From the NCBI RefSeq assembly GCF_024349685.1, contig NZ_AP025944.1, positions 4,098,001 through 4,162,000 on the forward strand: 64,000 nucleotides of DNA. The letters run 5' to 3'. The notes beneath the pieces were generated by a model. That model saw nothing but the letters and a program-made list of their open reading frames with translations. It had not been told where the DNA came from and made no database searches. Each line of letters opens with the position of its first letter. The stretch's first letter is position 1. The position numbers and the translations under genes were made by a program. This document shows, piece after piece, positions 12,061 through 21,369 of the stretch. This stretch comes from Pseudomonas sp. LRP2-20 (GTDB lineage: Bacteria > Pseudomonadota > Gammaproteobacteria > Pseudomonadales > Pseudomonadaceae).

Positions 12061-13224
12061 ATGCATTACCCCACCCTGAACTTCGCCCTGGGCGAAACCA
12101 TCGACATGCTCCGCGACCAGGTGCGCACCTTCGTCGCCGCCGAACTGGCCCCGCGCGCCGCGCAGATCGACCATGACAACCTGTTCCCCGCCGACATGTG
12201 GCGCAAGTTCGGCGACATGGGCCTGCTGGGCATTACCGTTGCCGAGGAATACGGCGGCGCCGGCCTGGGCTACCTGGCCCACGTGGTGTCGATGGAAGAA
12301 ATCAGCCGTGGCTCGGCCTCGGTCGCCCTCTCCTACGGCGCCCACTCCAACCTCTGCGTCAACCAGATCAACCGCAACGGCAGCCACGAGCAGAAGCTCA
12401 AGTACCTGCCCAAGCTAATCAGCGGCGAGCACATTGGCGCCCTGGCCATGAGCGAGCCCAACGCCGGTTCCGACGTGGTGTCGATGAAGCTGCGCGCCGA
12501 GAAGCGCGGCGACCACTACGTGCTCAACGGCAGCAAGACCTGGATCACCAACGGCCCCGACGCCAACACCTACGTGATCTACGCCAAGACCGACCTTGAC
12601 AAGGGCCCCCACGGCATCACCGCGTTCATCGTCGAACGTGACTGGAAAGGCTTCAGCCGCAGCAACAAGTTCGACAAGCTGGGCATGCGCGGCTCCAACA
12701 CCTGCGAGCTGTTCTTCGACGGCGTCGAAGTGCCGGAAGAAAACATCCTCGGCCAGCTCAACGGCGGCGTGCGCGTGCTGATGAGCGGCCTGGACTACGA
12801 GCGCGTGGTGCTGTCCGGCGGCCCGACCGGCATCATGCAAAGCTGCATGGACCTGGTGGTGCCGTACATCCACGATCGCAAGCAGTTCGGCCAGAGCATC
12901 GGCGAGTTCCAGCTGATCCAGGGCAAGATCGCCGACATGTACACCCAGCTCAATGCCAGCCGCGCCTACCTGTATGCCGTGGCCCAGGCCTGCGACCGCG
13001 GCGAGACCACCCGCAAGGACGCCGCCGGGGTGATCCTCTACACCGCCGAACGCGCTACGCAAATGGCCCTGGAAGCGATCCAGATTCTCGGTGGCAACGG
13101 CTACATCAACGAGTTCCCGGCTGGCCGCCTGCTGCGCGATGCCAAACTGTACGAGATCGGTGCCGGCACCAGCGAAATCCGCCGGATGCTGATCGGCCGC
13201 GAACTGTTCAACGAAACCCGCTGA
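12061..13224 (+). CDS. liuA: Isovaleryl-CoA dehydrogenase
   Basis: This 387-residue FAD enzyme oxidises isovaleryl-CoA to 3-methylcrotonyl-CoA, the first committed step of leucine breakdown after the branched-chain dehydrogenase. Acyl-CoA dehydrogenase motifs are [29 protein letters not shown] and the C-terminal [20 protein letters not shown]. The catalytic Glu sits in [13 protein letters not shown], the position used by isovaleryl-type enzymes rather than the C-terminal position of medium-chain enzymes, which supports the specific name. It heads the liuABCD operon; liuB begins 19 bases downstream. Confidence 0.96.
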   Translation: MHYPTLNFALGETIDMLRDQVRTFVAAELAPRAAQIDHDNLFPADMWRKFGDMGLLGITVAEEYGGAGLGYLAHVVSMEEISRGSASVALSYGAHSNLCVNQINRNGSHEQKLKYLPKLISGEHIGALAMSEPNAGSDVVSMKLRAEKRGDHYVLNGSKTWITNGPDANTYVIYAKTDLDKGPHGITAFIVERDWKGFSRSNKFDKLGMRGSNTCELFFDGVEVPEENILGQLNGGVRVLMSGLDYERVVLSGGPTGIMQSCMDLVVPYIHDRKQFGQSIGEFQLIQGKIADMYTQLNASRAYLYAVAQACDRGETTRKDAAGVILYTAERATQMALEAIQILGGNGYINEFPAGRLLRDAKLYEIGAGTSEIRRMLIGRELFNETR

Positions 13225-13243
13225 GCACAGGGGACGGGCGCAC

Positions 13244-14851
<1,608 letters not shown>

Positions 14852-14854
14852 CCC

Positions 14855-15670
14855 ATGAGCGATTTCAGCACCCTCGAAGTGATCCGCGACCCGCGCGGCT
14901 TCGCCACCCTGTGGCTGAGCCGCGAGGACAAGAACAACGCCTTCAACGCGCTGATGATCCGCGAACTGATCGTTGCCCTCGACCAGCTGGCCGAAGACGC
15001 CAGCCTGCGCTTCCTGCTGCTGCGCGGCCGTGGCCGGCACTTCAGCGCCGGCGCCGACCTGGCCTGGATGCAGCAATCGGCGCAACTGGACTTCAACACC
15101 AACCTCGATGACGCCCGCGAACTCGGCGAGCTGATGTACGCCCTGCATCGCCTGAAGGCGCCGACCCTGGCCGTGGTGCAAGGCGCGGCCTTCGGTGGCG
15201 CGCTGGGCCTGATCAGTTGCTGTGACATGGCCATCGGCGCCGAAGACGCCCAGCTGTGCCTGTCGGAGGTGCGCATCGGCCTGGCACCGGCGGTGATCAG
15301 CCCGTTCGTGGTCAAGGCCATCGGCGAACGCGCAGCACGCCGCTATGCCCTGACCGCCGAGCGCTTCAGCGGCGCACGTGCCCGCGAGCTGGGCCTGCTG
15401 GCCGAGGTGTACCCGGCCAGCGAACTGGATGCCCAGGTCGAAGCCTGGGTGAGCAACCTGCTGCAGAACAGCCCGCAAGCGCTGCGCGCCACCAAGGACC
15501 TGCTACGCGAGGTGGACGACGGCGAACTCAGCCCGGCCCTGCGCCGCTACTGTGAAAACACCATCGCCCGCATCCGCGTCAGCGCCGAAGGCCAGGAGGG
15601 CCTGCGCGCCTTCCTGGAAAAACGCCGCCCCGCCTGGCAAACCGACGACAAGAAGGAACCGCGCCCATGA
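14855..15670 (+). CDS. liuC: Methylglutaconyl-CoA hydratase
   Basis: This 271-residue crotonase-fold enzyme hydrates 3-methylglutaconyl-CoA to HMG-CoA. The fold is shown by NAFNALMIRELIVAL, LRGRGRHFSAGADLAWM (CoA/oxyanion loop) and VQGAAFGGALGLISCCDMAIGAEDA, followed by LSEVRIGLAPAVISPFV. Its place between the two carboxylase subunits makes the assignment secure. Start ATG at 14855 is three bases after the liuB stop, and its own stop overlaps the liuD start by four bases (ATGA). The next enzyme, HMG-CoA lyase, is not in this window. Confidence 0.95.
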   Translation: MSDFSTLEVIRDPRGFATLWLSREDKNNAFNALMIRELIVALDQLAEDASLRFLLLRGRGRHFSAGADLAWMQQSAQLDFNTNLDDARELGELMYALHRLKAPTLAVVQGAAFGGALGLISCCDMAIGAEDAQLCLSEVRIGLAPAVISPFVVKAIGERAARRYALTAERFSGARARELGLLAEVYPASELDAQVEAWVSNLLQNSPQALRATKDLLREVDDGELSPALRRYCENTIARIRVSAEGQEGLRAFLEKRRPAWQTDDKKEPRP

Positions 15671-17619
15671 GCCGTCCCGCTTTGACCACCCTGCTGGTCG
15701 CCAACCGTGGCGAAATCGCCTGCCGGGTGATGCGCACTGCCAAGGCCATGGGCCTGACCACGGTCGCCGTGCACAGCGCCACCGACCGTGACGCCCGCCA
15801 CAGCCGTGAGGCCGACATTCGCGTCGACCTGGGCGGCAGCAAGGCCGCCGACAGCTACCTGGTGGTCGACAAGATTCTCGCTGCGGCCAAGGCCAGTGGC
15901 GCCCAGGCCATCCACCCAGGCTATGGTTTCCTGTCCGAAAACGCAGGCTTTGCCCGCGCCATCGAACAGGCCGGGCTGATTTTCCTCGGCCCACCCGCAA
16001 GTGCCATCGATGCCATGGGCAGCAAGTCGGCCGCCAAGGCGCTGATGGAAGACGCCGGCGTGCCGCTGGTGCCCGGTTACCACGGCGAAGCGCAAGACCT
16101 GGACACCTTCCGCGCCGCCGCCGAACGCATTGGCTACCCGGTGCTGCTCAAGGCCAGCGCCGGTGGTGGCGGCAAGGGCATGAAAGTGGTCGAGGAAGAA
16201 AGCCAGCTGGCCGACGCCCTGGCCTCGGCTCAGCGTGAGGCGCAGTCGTCGTTCGGCGATGCGCGCATGCTGGTGGAAAAGTACGTGCTCAAGCCACGCC
16301 ATGTGGAGATCCAGGTGTTCGCCGACCAGCTCGGCAACTGCCTGTACCTCAACGAGCGTGACTGCTCGATCCAGCGTCGCCACCAGAAGGTGGTCGAAGA
16401 AGCGCCAGCCCCCGGCCTGTCCCCCGAGCTGCGCCGGGCCATGGGCGAGGCAGCGGTGCGCGCGGCCCAGGCGATTGGCTATGTCGGTGCCGGCACCGTC
16501 GAGTTTCTGCTCGATGCCCGCGGCGAGTTCTTCTTCATGGAGATGAACACCCGCCTGCAGGTGGAACACCCGGTCACCGAAGCCATCACCGGCCTCGACC
16601 TGGTGGCCTGGCAGATTCGCGTGGCCTGCGGCGAGCCGCTGCCGATGACTCAGGAGCAGGTGCCGCTGATCGGCCATGCCATCGAAGTGCGGCTGTATGC
16701 CGAGGACCCGGCCAATGAGTTCCTGCCGGCCACCGGTACGCTCGCGCTGTACCGCGAATCGGCACCGGGCGAAGGCCGCCGGGTGGACAGCGGGGTCAGC
16801 GAAGGCGATGTGGTATCGCCGTTCTACGACCCGATGCTGGGCAAACTGATTGCCTGGGGGCAGGACCGCGAACAGGCACGCCTGCGCTTGCTGGCCATGC
16901 TCGATGAATTCGCCATCGGCGGGCTGAAGACCAACATTGCCTTCCTGCGCCGTATTCTCGCCCACCCGGCCTTCGCGGCGGCAGAGCTGGATACCGGGTT
17001 CATTCCACGCCATCAGGAGGTGCTGTTGCCGGCACCGCAGGCATTGCCGGCGGGCTTCTGGGAAGCCGCGGCAGAGGCCTGGCTGCAAGGCCAGGCGCCG
17101 CTCCAGCGGGCCGACGATGGCCGTTCGCCGTGGGCCGAGCGCAATGGCCTGCGCCTGGGGCTGCCGGCACGCAGCAGCCTGCACCTGGTGAGTGGCGGCG
17201 AAAAACAGGCGGTTGCCCTGGAGCGCAGCTCCACTGCCACCTGGCAGCTTGAAGGTGAACAGCTGAGCCATGATGAGGGCGGAATCCGTCGCCGCTACCT
17301 GGCGGTGCGCCGCGCTGGCACTTTGTTCCTGCGCTGGGATGGCGAAATGCATGCCGTCGAAGCCTTCGACCCGATTGCCGAGGCCGAAGCCAGTCACAGC
17401 CATCAGGGCGGGTTGGGCGCGCCCATGAACGGCAGCATCGTGCGGGTGCTGGTGGCGCCAGGCCAGGTGGTGGAGGCAGGAACTGCCCTGGTGGTGCTTG
17501 AGGCGATGAAGATGGAGCACAGCATTCGCGCGCCCCATGGCGGGACGGTGAAGGCGCTGTTCTGCCAGGAAGGGGATATGGTCAGCGAAGGGACGGTGTT
17601 GGTCGAACTGATGGAGTGA
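15667..17619 (+). CDS. liuD: Methylcrotonyl-CoA carboxylase, biotin-containing (alpha) subunit
   Basis: This 650-residue subunit carboxylates its own biotin with ATP and bicarbonate and hands the carboxyl to LiuB. Order of domains: biotin carboxylase N-terminal domain (LLVANRGEIACRVMRTAKAM), ATP-grasp (KASAGGGGKGMKVV, FFMEMNTRLQVEHPVTE), biotin carboxylase C-terminal domain, a middle linker from about 460, and a C-terminal biotinyl domain with VVLEAMKMEHSI, where Lys615 is the biotin site. It overlaps liuC by four bases and closes the operon. No clear terminator follows, but the 240-bp palindrome at 17664-17905 lies 45 bases downstream. Confidence 0.96.
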   Translation: MSRPALTTLLVANRGEIACRVMRTAKAMGLTTVAVHSATDRDARHSREADIRVDLGGSKAADSYLVVDKILAAAKASGAQAIHPGYGFLSENAGFARAIEQAGLIFLGPPASAIDAMGSKSAAKALMEDAGVPLVPGYHGEAQDLDTFRAAAERIGYPVLLKASAGGGGKGMKVVEEESQLADALASAQREAQSSFGDARMLVEKYVLKPRHVEIQVFADQLGNCLYLNERDCSIQRRHQKVVEEAPAPGLSPELRRAMGEAAVRAAQAIGYVGAGTVEFLLDARGEFFFMEMNTRLQVEHPVTEAITGLDLVAWQIRVACGEPLPMTQEQVPLIGHAIEVRLYAEDPANEFLPATGTLALYRESAPGEGRRVDSGVSEGDVVSPFYDPMLGKLIAWGQDREQARLRLLAMLDEFAIGGLKTNIAFLRRILAHPAFAAAELDTGFIPRHQEVLLPAPQALPAGFWEAAAEAWLQGQAPLQRADDGRSPWAERNGLRLGLPARSSLHLVSGGEKQAVALERSSTATWQLEGEQLSHDEGGIRRRYLAVRRAGTLFLRWDGEMHAVEAFDPIAEAEASHSHQGGLGAPMNGSIVRVLVAPGQVVEAGTALVVLEAMKMEHSIRAPHGGTVKALFCQEGDMVSEGTVLVELME

Positions 17620-17663
17620 GGCGGTGGGTTGCGGCCGACAGGTGTAGGTCGTGGCATTTTTAG

Positions 17664-17905
17664 CGCCTGAGGGATCGAGCGCCGCCCGCGCGGCGCATCG
17701 CGAGCTCTGCTCGCTCCTACGTTTGTTTCGGGCCAATTATTCCTGGGGGATTTGCGCGCGGACGCCTTGGCGCAATGCACGATACCGCGTCGTGCAAACA
17801 AGGCGGTCGCGCGCGTCTGCCACAGGCGTTACTGGCCAGAAACAAACGTAGGAGCGAGCAGAGCTCGCGATGCGCCGCGCGGGCGGCGCTCGATTTCGCA
17901 GGCAC
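17664..17905. repeat. 240-bp imperfect palindromic element
   Basis: The left arm 17674-17729 is the exact reverse complement of 17839-17894 (56 of 56 bases). The pairing continues inward with mismatches through GGCCAAT/ACTGGCC, GCGCGCGGACGCC/GGCGGTCGCGCGCG to a central GCACGA/TCGTGC hairpin (17777-17795), so nearly the whole element can fold on itself. Each arm is itself GC-rich and partly self-complementary. No reading frame of substance lies inside. It fills most of the 347-base gap between liuD and the S24-type regulator gene. From memory, similar sequences recur in P. putida genomes, so it may be a MITE-like or large REPIN-type repeat; it could also end transcription from both sides. Confidence 0.85.
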
Positions 17906-17966
17906 AAAAAAAGCTGCGGCATGCACCTGCCAGCCCTCACTCAAATGCCATGCCCGACCCCACGCC

Positions 17967-18632
17967 CTAGAAGACGCCGTGCACCCGCACGACCACCCCG
18001 AGAAACTCGCAGCCCTCTTCACACACCAGCGTCGGATAACTACGGTTCAGCGCCTTCAGGTACTGCTGCCCACCCTCCTCGGCCAACTCCCGCAGAATCG
18101 CCGTCTTCCCCGGCTGCCGGGCAATCACCAACCGGCCCGGCTCCGCCTCCAGCCCCGGGTCCACCAGTATCCGCATGCCCTGCGGCACGCTGCGGCCACT
18201 GGCAGCGCTCATCGCGTCATTTTCCACGGTCAACCAGAACGCCTTGCCCTGTGCCAGGTAGTCCGTCTGTTCGAATACACCCGGCTCGGACATCTCTGCG
18301 GCACCTAGCTCATCCCACGCCAACACCGGGTAGCGGAAGCACACGATGTACTGCATGAGGTCAAGTTCTTCATCGTCGTCATGCACCTCGTAGGTGCCAC
18401 GCTCCTCGCCAACCTGGCCCTGTATCCGCAGCTGCAAGCTGACGCTGTAGTGGGGCATGCCAATCTCGACGAACGTACGGTTCATCGATTCGATCTTGGG
18501 CTGGCGCCGCTTGTTCACCCAATGCCCCACGCTGCCTTGAGACACGCCGACGCGCTCGGCAAGCTGCTCTTGGGTGAGCTTCAACTCCTCCATCCGGTCA
18601 CGGACGAGGGCAATCCATTTATCCATATTCAT
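17967..18632 (-). CDS. XRE-type regulator with S24/LexA-like domain lacking protease residues
   Basis: The 221-residue product has an N-terminal helix-turn-helix (LTQEQLAERVGVSQGSVGHWVNKRRQP, about residues 17-42) and a C-terminal S24 peptidase-like region (about 110-220). In LexA-type repressors the nucleophile Ser lies in a GDSM-like motif and the base Lys in a VKRL-like motif. Here the aligned segments read ENDAMSAASG and AILRELAEEG, so Ser and Lys appear replaced by Ala and Leu; self-cleavage is unlikely. Start chosen at ATG 18632 (MNMDKW): an upstream in-frame ATG at 18674 has no ribosome site. The gene is divergent from the DUF6124 gene with dyads between them. Repressor function is inferred. 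It is isolated from any prophage. Confidence 0.85.
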   Translation of the reverse strand: MNMDKWIALVRDRMEELKLTQEQLAERVGVSQGSVGHWVNKRRQPKIESMNRTFVEIGMPHYSVSLQLRIQGQVGEERGTYEVHDDDEELDLMQYIVCFRYPVLAWDELGAAEMSEPGVFEQTDYLAQGKAFWLTVENDAMSAASGRSVPQGMRILVDPGLEAEPGRLVIARQPGKTAILRELAEEGGQQYLKALNRSYPTLVCEEGCEFLGVVVRVHGVF

Positions 18633-18683
18633 CGCTGGCACGATACGGACTGCCTTCTGGCGCTCAATAAACATTCAGTATTA

Positions 18684-18716
18684 TTTCTAGAAAAGCACAT
18701 AAATACCCAAGGTATT
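18684..18716. promoter_or_regulatory. Two operator-like dyads in the regulator/DUF6124 divergent region
   Basis: TTTCTAGAAA (18684-18693) is a perfect 10-base palindrome and AATACC-CAA-GGTATT (18702-18716) has 6-base arms. They lie between the divergent XRE/S24 and DUF6124 genes, where an autoregulatory repressor would bind. The sites are AT-rich in a GC-rich genome. A possible minus-strand -10 (TAATAC, 18683-18678) lies next to the first dyad and would start transcription inside the longer reading frame, supporting the shorter start. Confidence 0.45.
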
Positions 18717-18761
18717 AAACTCAGGCAGAACCCTTTCCCATTGGCTTGCGCAGGTATCAGG

Positions 18762-19073
18762 ATGAAACCACCGAAAGACGACGTAACAGATCTCGACAGC
18801 GAAGCAGCCCGCCGCGCGCTCGATTACTACCTCAACCCCAACCCCACGCGCCCAAGCGCGCACAACCAGATCTGGACCTTGCATGCCGGCGTCACCGCCG
18901 AGCAGGCCCAGGACCACGCCATCGAGTTGTTGCGCTGTGCTGCGGCCACCGCGCACGAAACGGCTTCCCATCAGGAAGGCAGCACCCGCGAGCTGACGTT
19001 TGCACTCATGCACATGATCGATATGGCCAGAGCCCTGCTGGAGCACAGGCGCGCCCTGCAAAACGGGCTGTAG
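18762..19073 (+). CDS. DUF6124 family protein
   Basis: A 103-residue acidic protein of unknown function. The pattern EAARRALDYYLNP followed by a variable linker, WTLHAGVTAEQAQDHAIELL and a C-terminal helix ending MIDMARALLEHRRALQN matches what I know of DUF6124 (formerly counted with DUF3077), a family found mostly in pseudomonads in many copies. It is all-helical with no signal peptide. ATG at 18762 is preceded by a weak CAGG. The divergent S24-type regulator may control it. The hairpin at 19147-19167 lies downstream. Confidence 0.75.
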   Translation: MKPPKDDVTDLDSEAARRALDYYLNPNPTRPSAHNQIWTLHAGVTAEQAQDHAIELLRCAAATAHETASHQEGSTRELTFALMHMIDMARALLEHRRALQNGL

Positions 19074-19146
19074 GCAAAAAGAAGAAGGGAGAACGTGATG
19101 GCCGGCTGCCGGCGAAAGGCCCCGCGCGCCGGGACAAGGAAGCGCG

Positions 19147-19167
19147 CCGGTAAAACTTTTTTACCGG
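19147..19167 (+). terminator. Hairpin after the DUF6124 gene
   Basis: CCGGTAAA-ACTTT-TTTACCGG is a perfect 8-base stem with a 5-base loop, 74 bases after the DUF6124 stop and 17 bases before the prrF -35 box. There is no T-run after the stem, so termination is only plausible; it would insulate prrF from read-through. Confidence 0.5.
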
Positions 19168-19183
19168 ATAACTGAAAATTCAT

Positions 19184-19214
19184 TTGACTGGCAAATGATA
19201 ACGATTATTATTGC
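19184..19214 (+). promoter_or_regulatory. prrF promoter with overlapping Fur box
   Basis: TTGACT (19184-19189), 16 bases, and TATTAT (19206-19211) form a good sigma-70 promoter. AATGATAACGATTATTATT within 19191-19214 matches the repeated GATAAT pattern of Fur boxes and covers the spacer and -10, so Fe-Fur would block RNA polymerase. This is the standard arrangement for PrrF sRNAs. Confidence 0.9.
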
Positions 19215-19217
19215 ACT

Positions 19218-19328
19218 CAGCTGATCGCAAGATCTGCTGGATAACCCGGAGCTTAGGTCGCTCCAGATTATCTCCTCATCAGGCTAATCACGGTTTTTGA
19301 CCCGGCTTTTTGCCGGGTCATTTTTTTT
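19218..19328 (+). ncRNA. prrF: PrrF iron-responsive small RNA
   Basis: The transcript predicted from the promoter starts near 19218 and ends at the terminator at 19299-19328, about 110 nt. It contains the core CTCCTCATCAGGCTAATCAC (19273-19291) that defines PrrF in Pseudomonas. PrrF RNAs are made under iron starvation and, with Hfq, repress mRNAs for iron-using proteins such as aconitase, succinate dehydrogenase and SodB. I remember that in P. putida the two PrrF genes are unlinked, unlike the tandem pair of P. aeruginosa; only one full copy is seen here. The core is complementary to translation starts of acnB and cysH in this window. Confidence 0.95.
19299..19328 (+). terminator. prrF: Intrinsic terminator of prrF
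   Basis: GACCCGGC-TTTTT-GCCGGGTC (19299-19319) is a perfect 8-base stem followed by A and eight T (19321-19328). Confidence 0.95.
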
Positions 19329-19506
19329 GGCTCTTCAGGCTAATGAAGATCGTTGATGGCGCGCATGATAGCAAAAGTGTTTCAGAGCGTGAACGCTCAT
19401 TACAAATCTTTGCGGAACCAGCACTTGAGAATCAATCTCGTTTTTACTACGCTGTTTCTGCATCACGGACGATGCCCCCACCCTACCCTCGAGCAAGGAG
19501 CTGTCC

Positions 19507-20028
19507 ATGAGCCGTCTGCTGCTGCCCCTTGAGCACTCCACGCCTGCCAGCGAGCATGCTACCGAGCATGAGCGGCTGTACGCACTCAAGCGCCTGCCCC
19601 GGCGCGTGCAGCAAGTGTTCCTGCTCAACCGCCTCGATCAGCTGGATTTTGCCAGCATTGCCAAGCGCCTCGACCTCCCGCTGCTCAGCGTCGAACGCAA
19701 CATGAACCAGGCCCTGCAGGTGGCGCAACCTCACGGGGATGCGTTGGCCAGTGTCGCGGGGCAATGGTATGTGCGGTTGCAGAGCCCTGACGTGACCTCG
19801 TGCGAGCGCATCGATTTTCGCCGTTGGCTGGATGCGGCACCTGCACACCTGCAGGCGTTTCACGATACCGAGCTGCGCTGGCGCAGCCTGCTCGCCCCGG
19901 CGCGGGAGCTGGGGCTCGATGGCTGGTATCGGCACGGGCGTGCGGCGATCTCGGTTGGAGGGTGTTCGGTGGCAGTCGGGCTGGGTGTGGCGGCAGCGCT
20001 GCTGTTTGCGCTATTGGGCATGACTTGA
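19507..20028 (+). CDS. Sigma-70 region 4-like / FecR N-terminal-like fusion with a membrane helix
   Basis: A 173-residue protein whose parts I read as follows. Residues about 22-72 (LPRRVQQVFLLNRLDQLDFASIAKRL and on) resemble region 4 of ECF sigma factors. Residues about 83-128 (GQWYVRLQSPDVTSCERIDFRRWL to LQAFHDTELRW) match the N-terminal cytoplasmic DUF4880 domain of FecR-type anti-sigma factors. Residues about 148-170 form one transmembrane helix and the protein then ends. Sigma region 2 and the FecR periplasmic signal domain are both missing. ATG at 19507 follows AAGGAGCTGTCC. It lies directly downstream of Fur-controlled PrrF, so an iron link is suggestive only. It might be a trimmed sigma/anti-sigma relic or a membrane-tethered regulator. 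Confidence 0.75.
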   Translation: MSRLLLPLEHSTPASEHATEHERLYALKRLPRRVQQVFLLNRLDQLDFASIAKRLDLPLLSVERNMNQALQVAQPHGDALASVAGQWYVRLQSPDVTSCERIDFRRWLDAAPAHLQAFHDTELRWRSLLAPARELGLDGWYRHGRAAISVGGCSVAVGLGVAAALLFALLGMT

Positions 20029-20102
20029 TACCCATTGGCAACGCAGCAACCTTGCCAAGCGGTGTACAGTAGCCGTCACAACAATGCCTAAGGAGTCTGG
20101 CA

Positions 20103-21251
20103 ATGACCGTGACGCTGTCCCCCCTGCAAATCGACTGCGATTTCGATTCCGGCAACATCCAGGTCCTGGATGCCAGCAACCCGGCCCAGGTGCACCTGGC
20201 CATCCGCCCCGATACCCATAGCGGCCACTTCCAGTGGTTCCACTTCAAGGTCAGCGGCCTCACGCCGGGTCAGGTCCATCGCTTCAGCCTGGACAACGCC
20301 AGCGAGTCTTCCTACAAGAACGCCTGGAACGGCTACAACGCCGTGGCCTCCTACGACCAGCAGACCTGGTTCCGCGTGCCGAGCCAGTTCGATGGCAAGG
20401 CGCTGTCGTTCGAACTCAAGGCCGAGCAGGGGCAAGTCTGGTTCGCCTACTTCGAGCCCTACCCGCGCGCGCGCCACAACCAGCTGATCGAGCGGGCCCA
20501 GCAGATCCCGGGCGTCGAGTTGCTGGCCCACGGGCGCAGCGTGCAAGGCCGGGATATTCCGCTGCTGCGTGCCGGCGATGGCGCTACAGGCAAGCGCAAG
20601 CTGTGGCTGATCGCCCAGCAGCACCCAGGCGAGCACATGGCCGAGTGGTTCATGGAGGGGGTGATCGACCGGCTGCAAGGCAATGACCCGACGGTTCAGA
20701 AACTACTGGAAAAGGCCGACCTGTATCTGATCCCGAACATGAACCCGGATGGCGCCTTCCTTGGCCACCTGCGCACCAACTTCAAGGGCAAGGACCTGAA
20801 CCGGGCCTGGCAGGATGCCAGTGTCGAACTCAGCCCGGAGGTGTTCTTTGCCCAGGCGCAGATGAAGCAGTACGGTGTGGATGCGTTCATCGATGTGCAT
20901 GGCGATGAGGAAATTCCCCATGTGTTCACGGCGGCCTGCGAGGGTAACCCGGGGTATACGCCACGGCTGGCCAAGCTGGAAGAACAGTTCCGCACGACCT
21001 TGTGCAGTGTGACCAAGGATTTCCAGACGAAGCATGGCTATACCCGGGACGAGCCAGGTCAGGCGAATACCACGCTGGCGTGCAATGCGGTGGGCATGGC
21101 GTATGACTGCCTGTCGCTGACCCTGGAGATGCCGTTCAAGGACCATGACGATGCGCCGGAGCCAGTGGCCGAATGGTCGGGGGCGCGGTCCAAGGCCTTG
21201 GCCGGCGCGGTGCTGGAGACCTTGCTGAAGATGGTTGGCGATCTGCGCTGA
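20103..21251 (+). CDS. M14-family zinc carboxypeptidase (cytosolic carboxypeptidase-like)
   Basis: This 382-residue protein has an N-terminal beta-sandwich-like part (about 1-125) and an M14 catalytic domain. Zinc ligands are His and Glu of QQHPGEHMAEWFMEG (HxxE) and the His of IDVHGDEEIPH; the catalytic Glu is in SLTLEMPFKDHDD. The N-terminal domain and NMNPDGAFLGHLRTNFKGKDLNR resemble the CCP branch, whose animal members remove glutamates from tails of proteins; bacterial targets are unknown. There is no signal peptide, so it is cytoplasmic. ATG at 20103 follows AAGGAGTCTGGCA. It stands alone, ended by a REPIN. Confidence 0.92.
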   Translation: MTVTLSPLQIDCDFDSGNIQVLDASNPAQVHLAIRPDTHSGHFQWFHFKVSGLTPGQVHRFSLDNASESSYKNAWNGYNAVASYDQQTWFRVPSQFDGKALSFELKAEQGQVWFAYFEPYPRARHNQLIERAQQIPGVELLAHGRSVQGRDIPLLRAGDGATGKRKLWLIAQQHPGEHMAEWFMEGVIDRLQGNDPTVQKLLEKADLYLIPNMNPDGAFLGHLRTNFKGKDLNRAWQDASVELSPEVFFAQAQMKQYGVDAFIDVHGDEEIPHVFTAACEGNPGYTPRLAKLEEQFRTTLCSVTKDFQTKHGYTRDEPGQANTTLACNAVGMAYDCLSLTLEMPFKDHDDAPEPVAEWSGARSKALAGAVLETLLKMVGDLR

Positions 21252-21260
21252 GCAGGCCCG

Positions 21261-21353
21261 CCCTCTTCGCGGGCAAGCCAGCTCCCACAGGATCGCCACA
21301 GCCTCGAACATTGTGCAATTCCTGTGGGAGCGAGCTTGCCCGCGAAAGGGCCG
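21261..21353. repeat. REPIN between M14 peptidase and pilus operon
   Basis: CCCTCTTCGCGGGCAAGCCA at 21261-21280 (arm to 21290) faces the inverted, slightly diverged arm 21322-21350, where CGAGCTTG replaces the usual CGGGCTTG. It lies between convergent transcription units. Confidence 0.88.
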
Positions 21354-21369
21354 ATACCGGATTGCACTG

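Noticed and set aside
17967..19073. Prophage remnant around the S24-type regulator
   Set aside because: No phage structural, integrase or excisionase gene is present; the neighbours are core genes.
19421..19440. Second Fur box (TTGAGAATCAATCTCG) before the sigma4/FecR-like gene
   Set aside because: Only one half fits the Fur pattern (the other half about 4 of 7), so it was not called.
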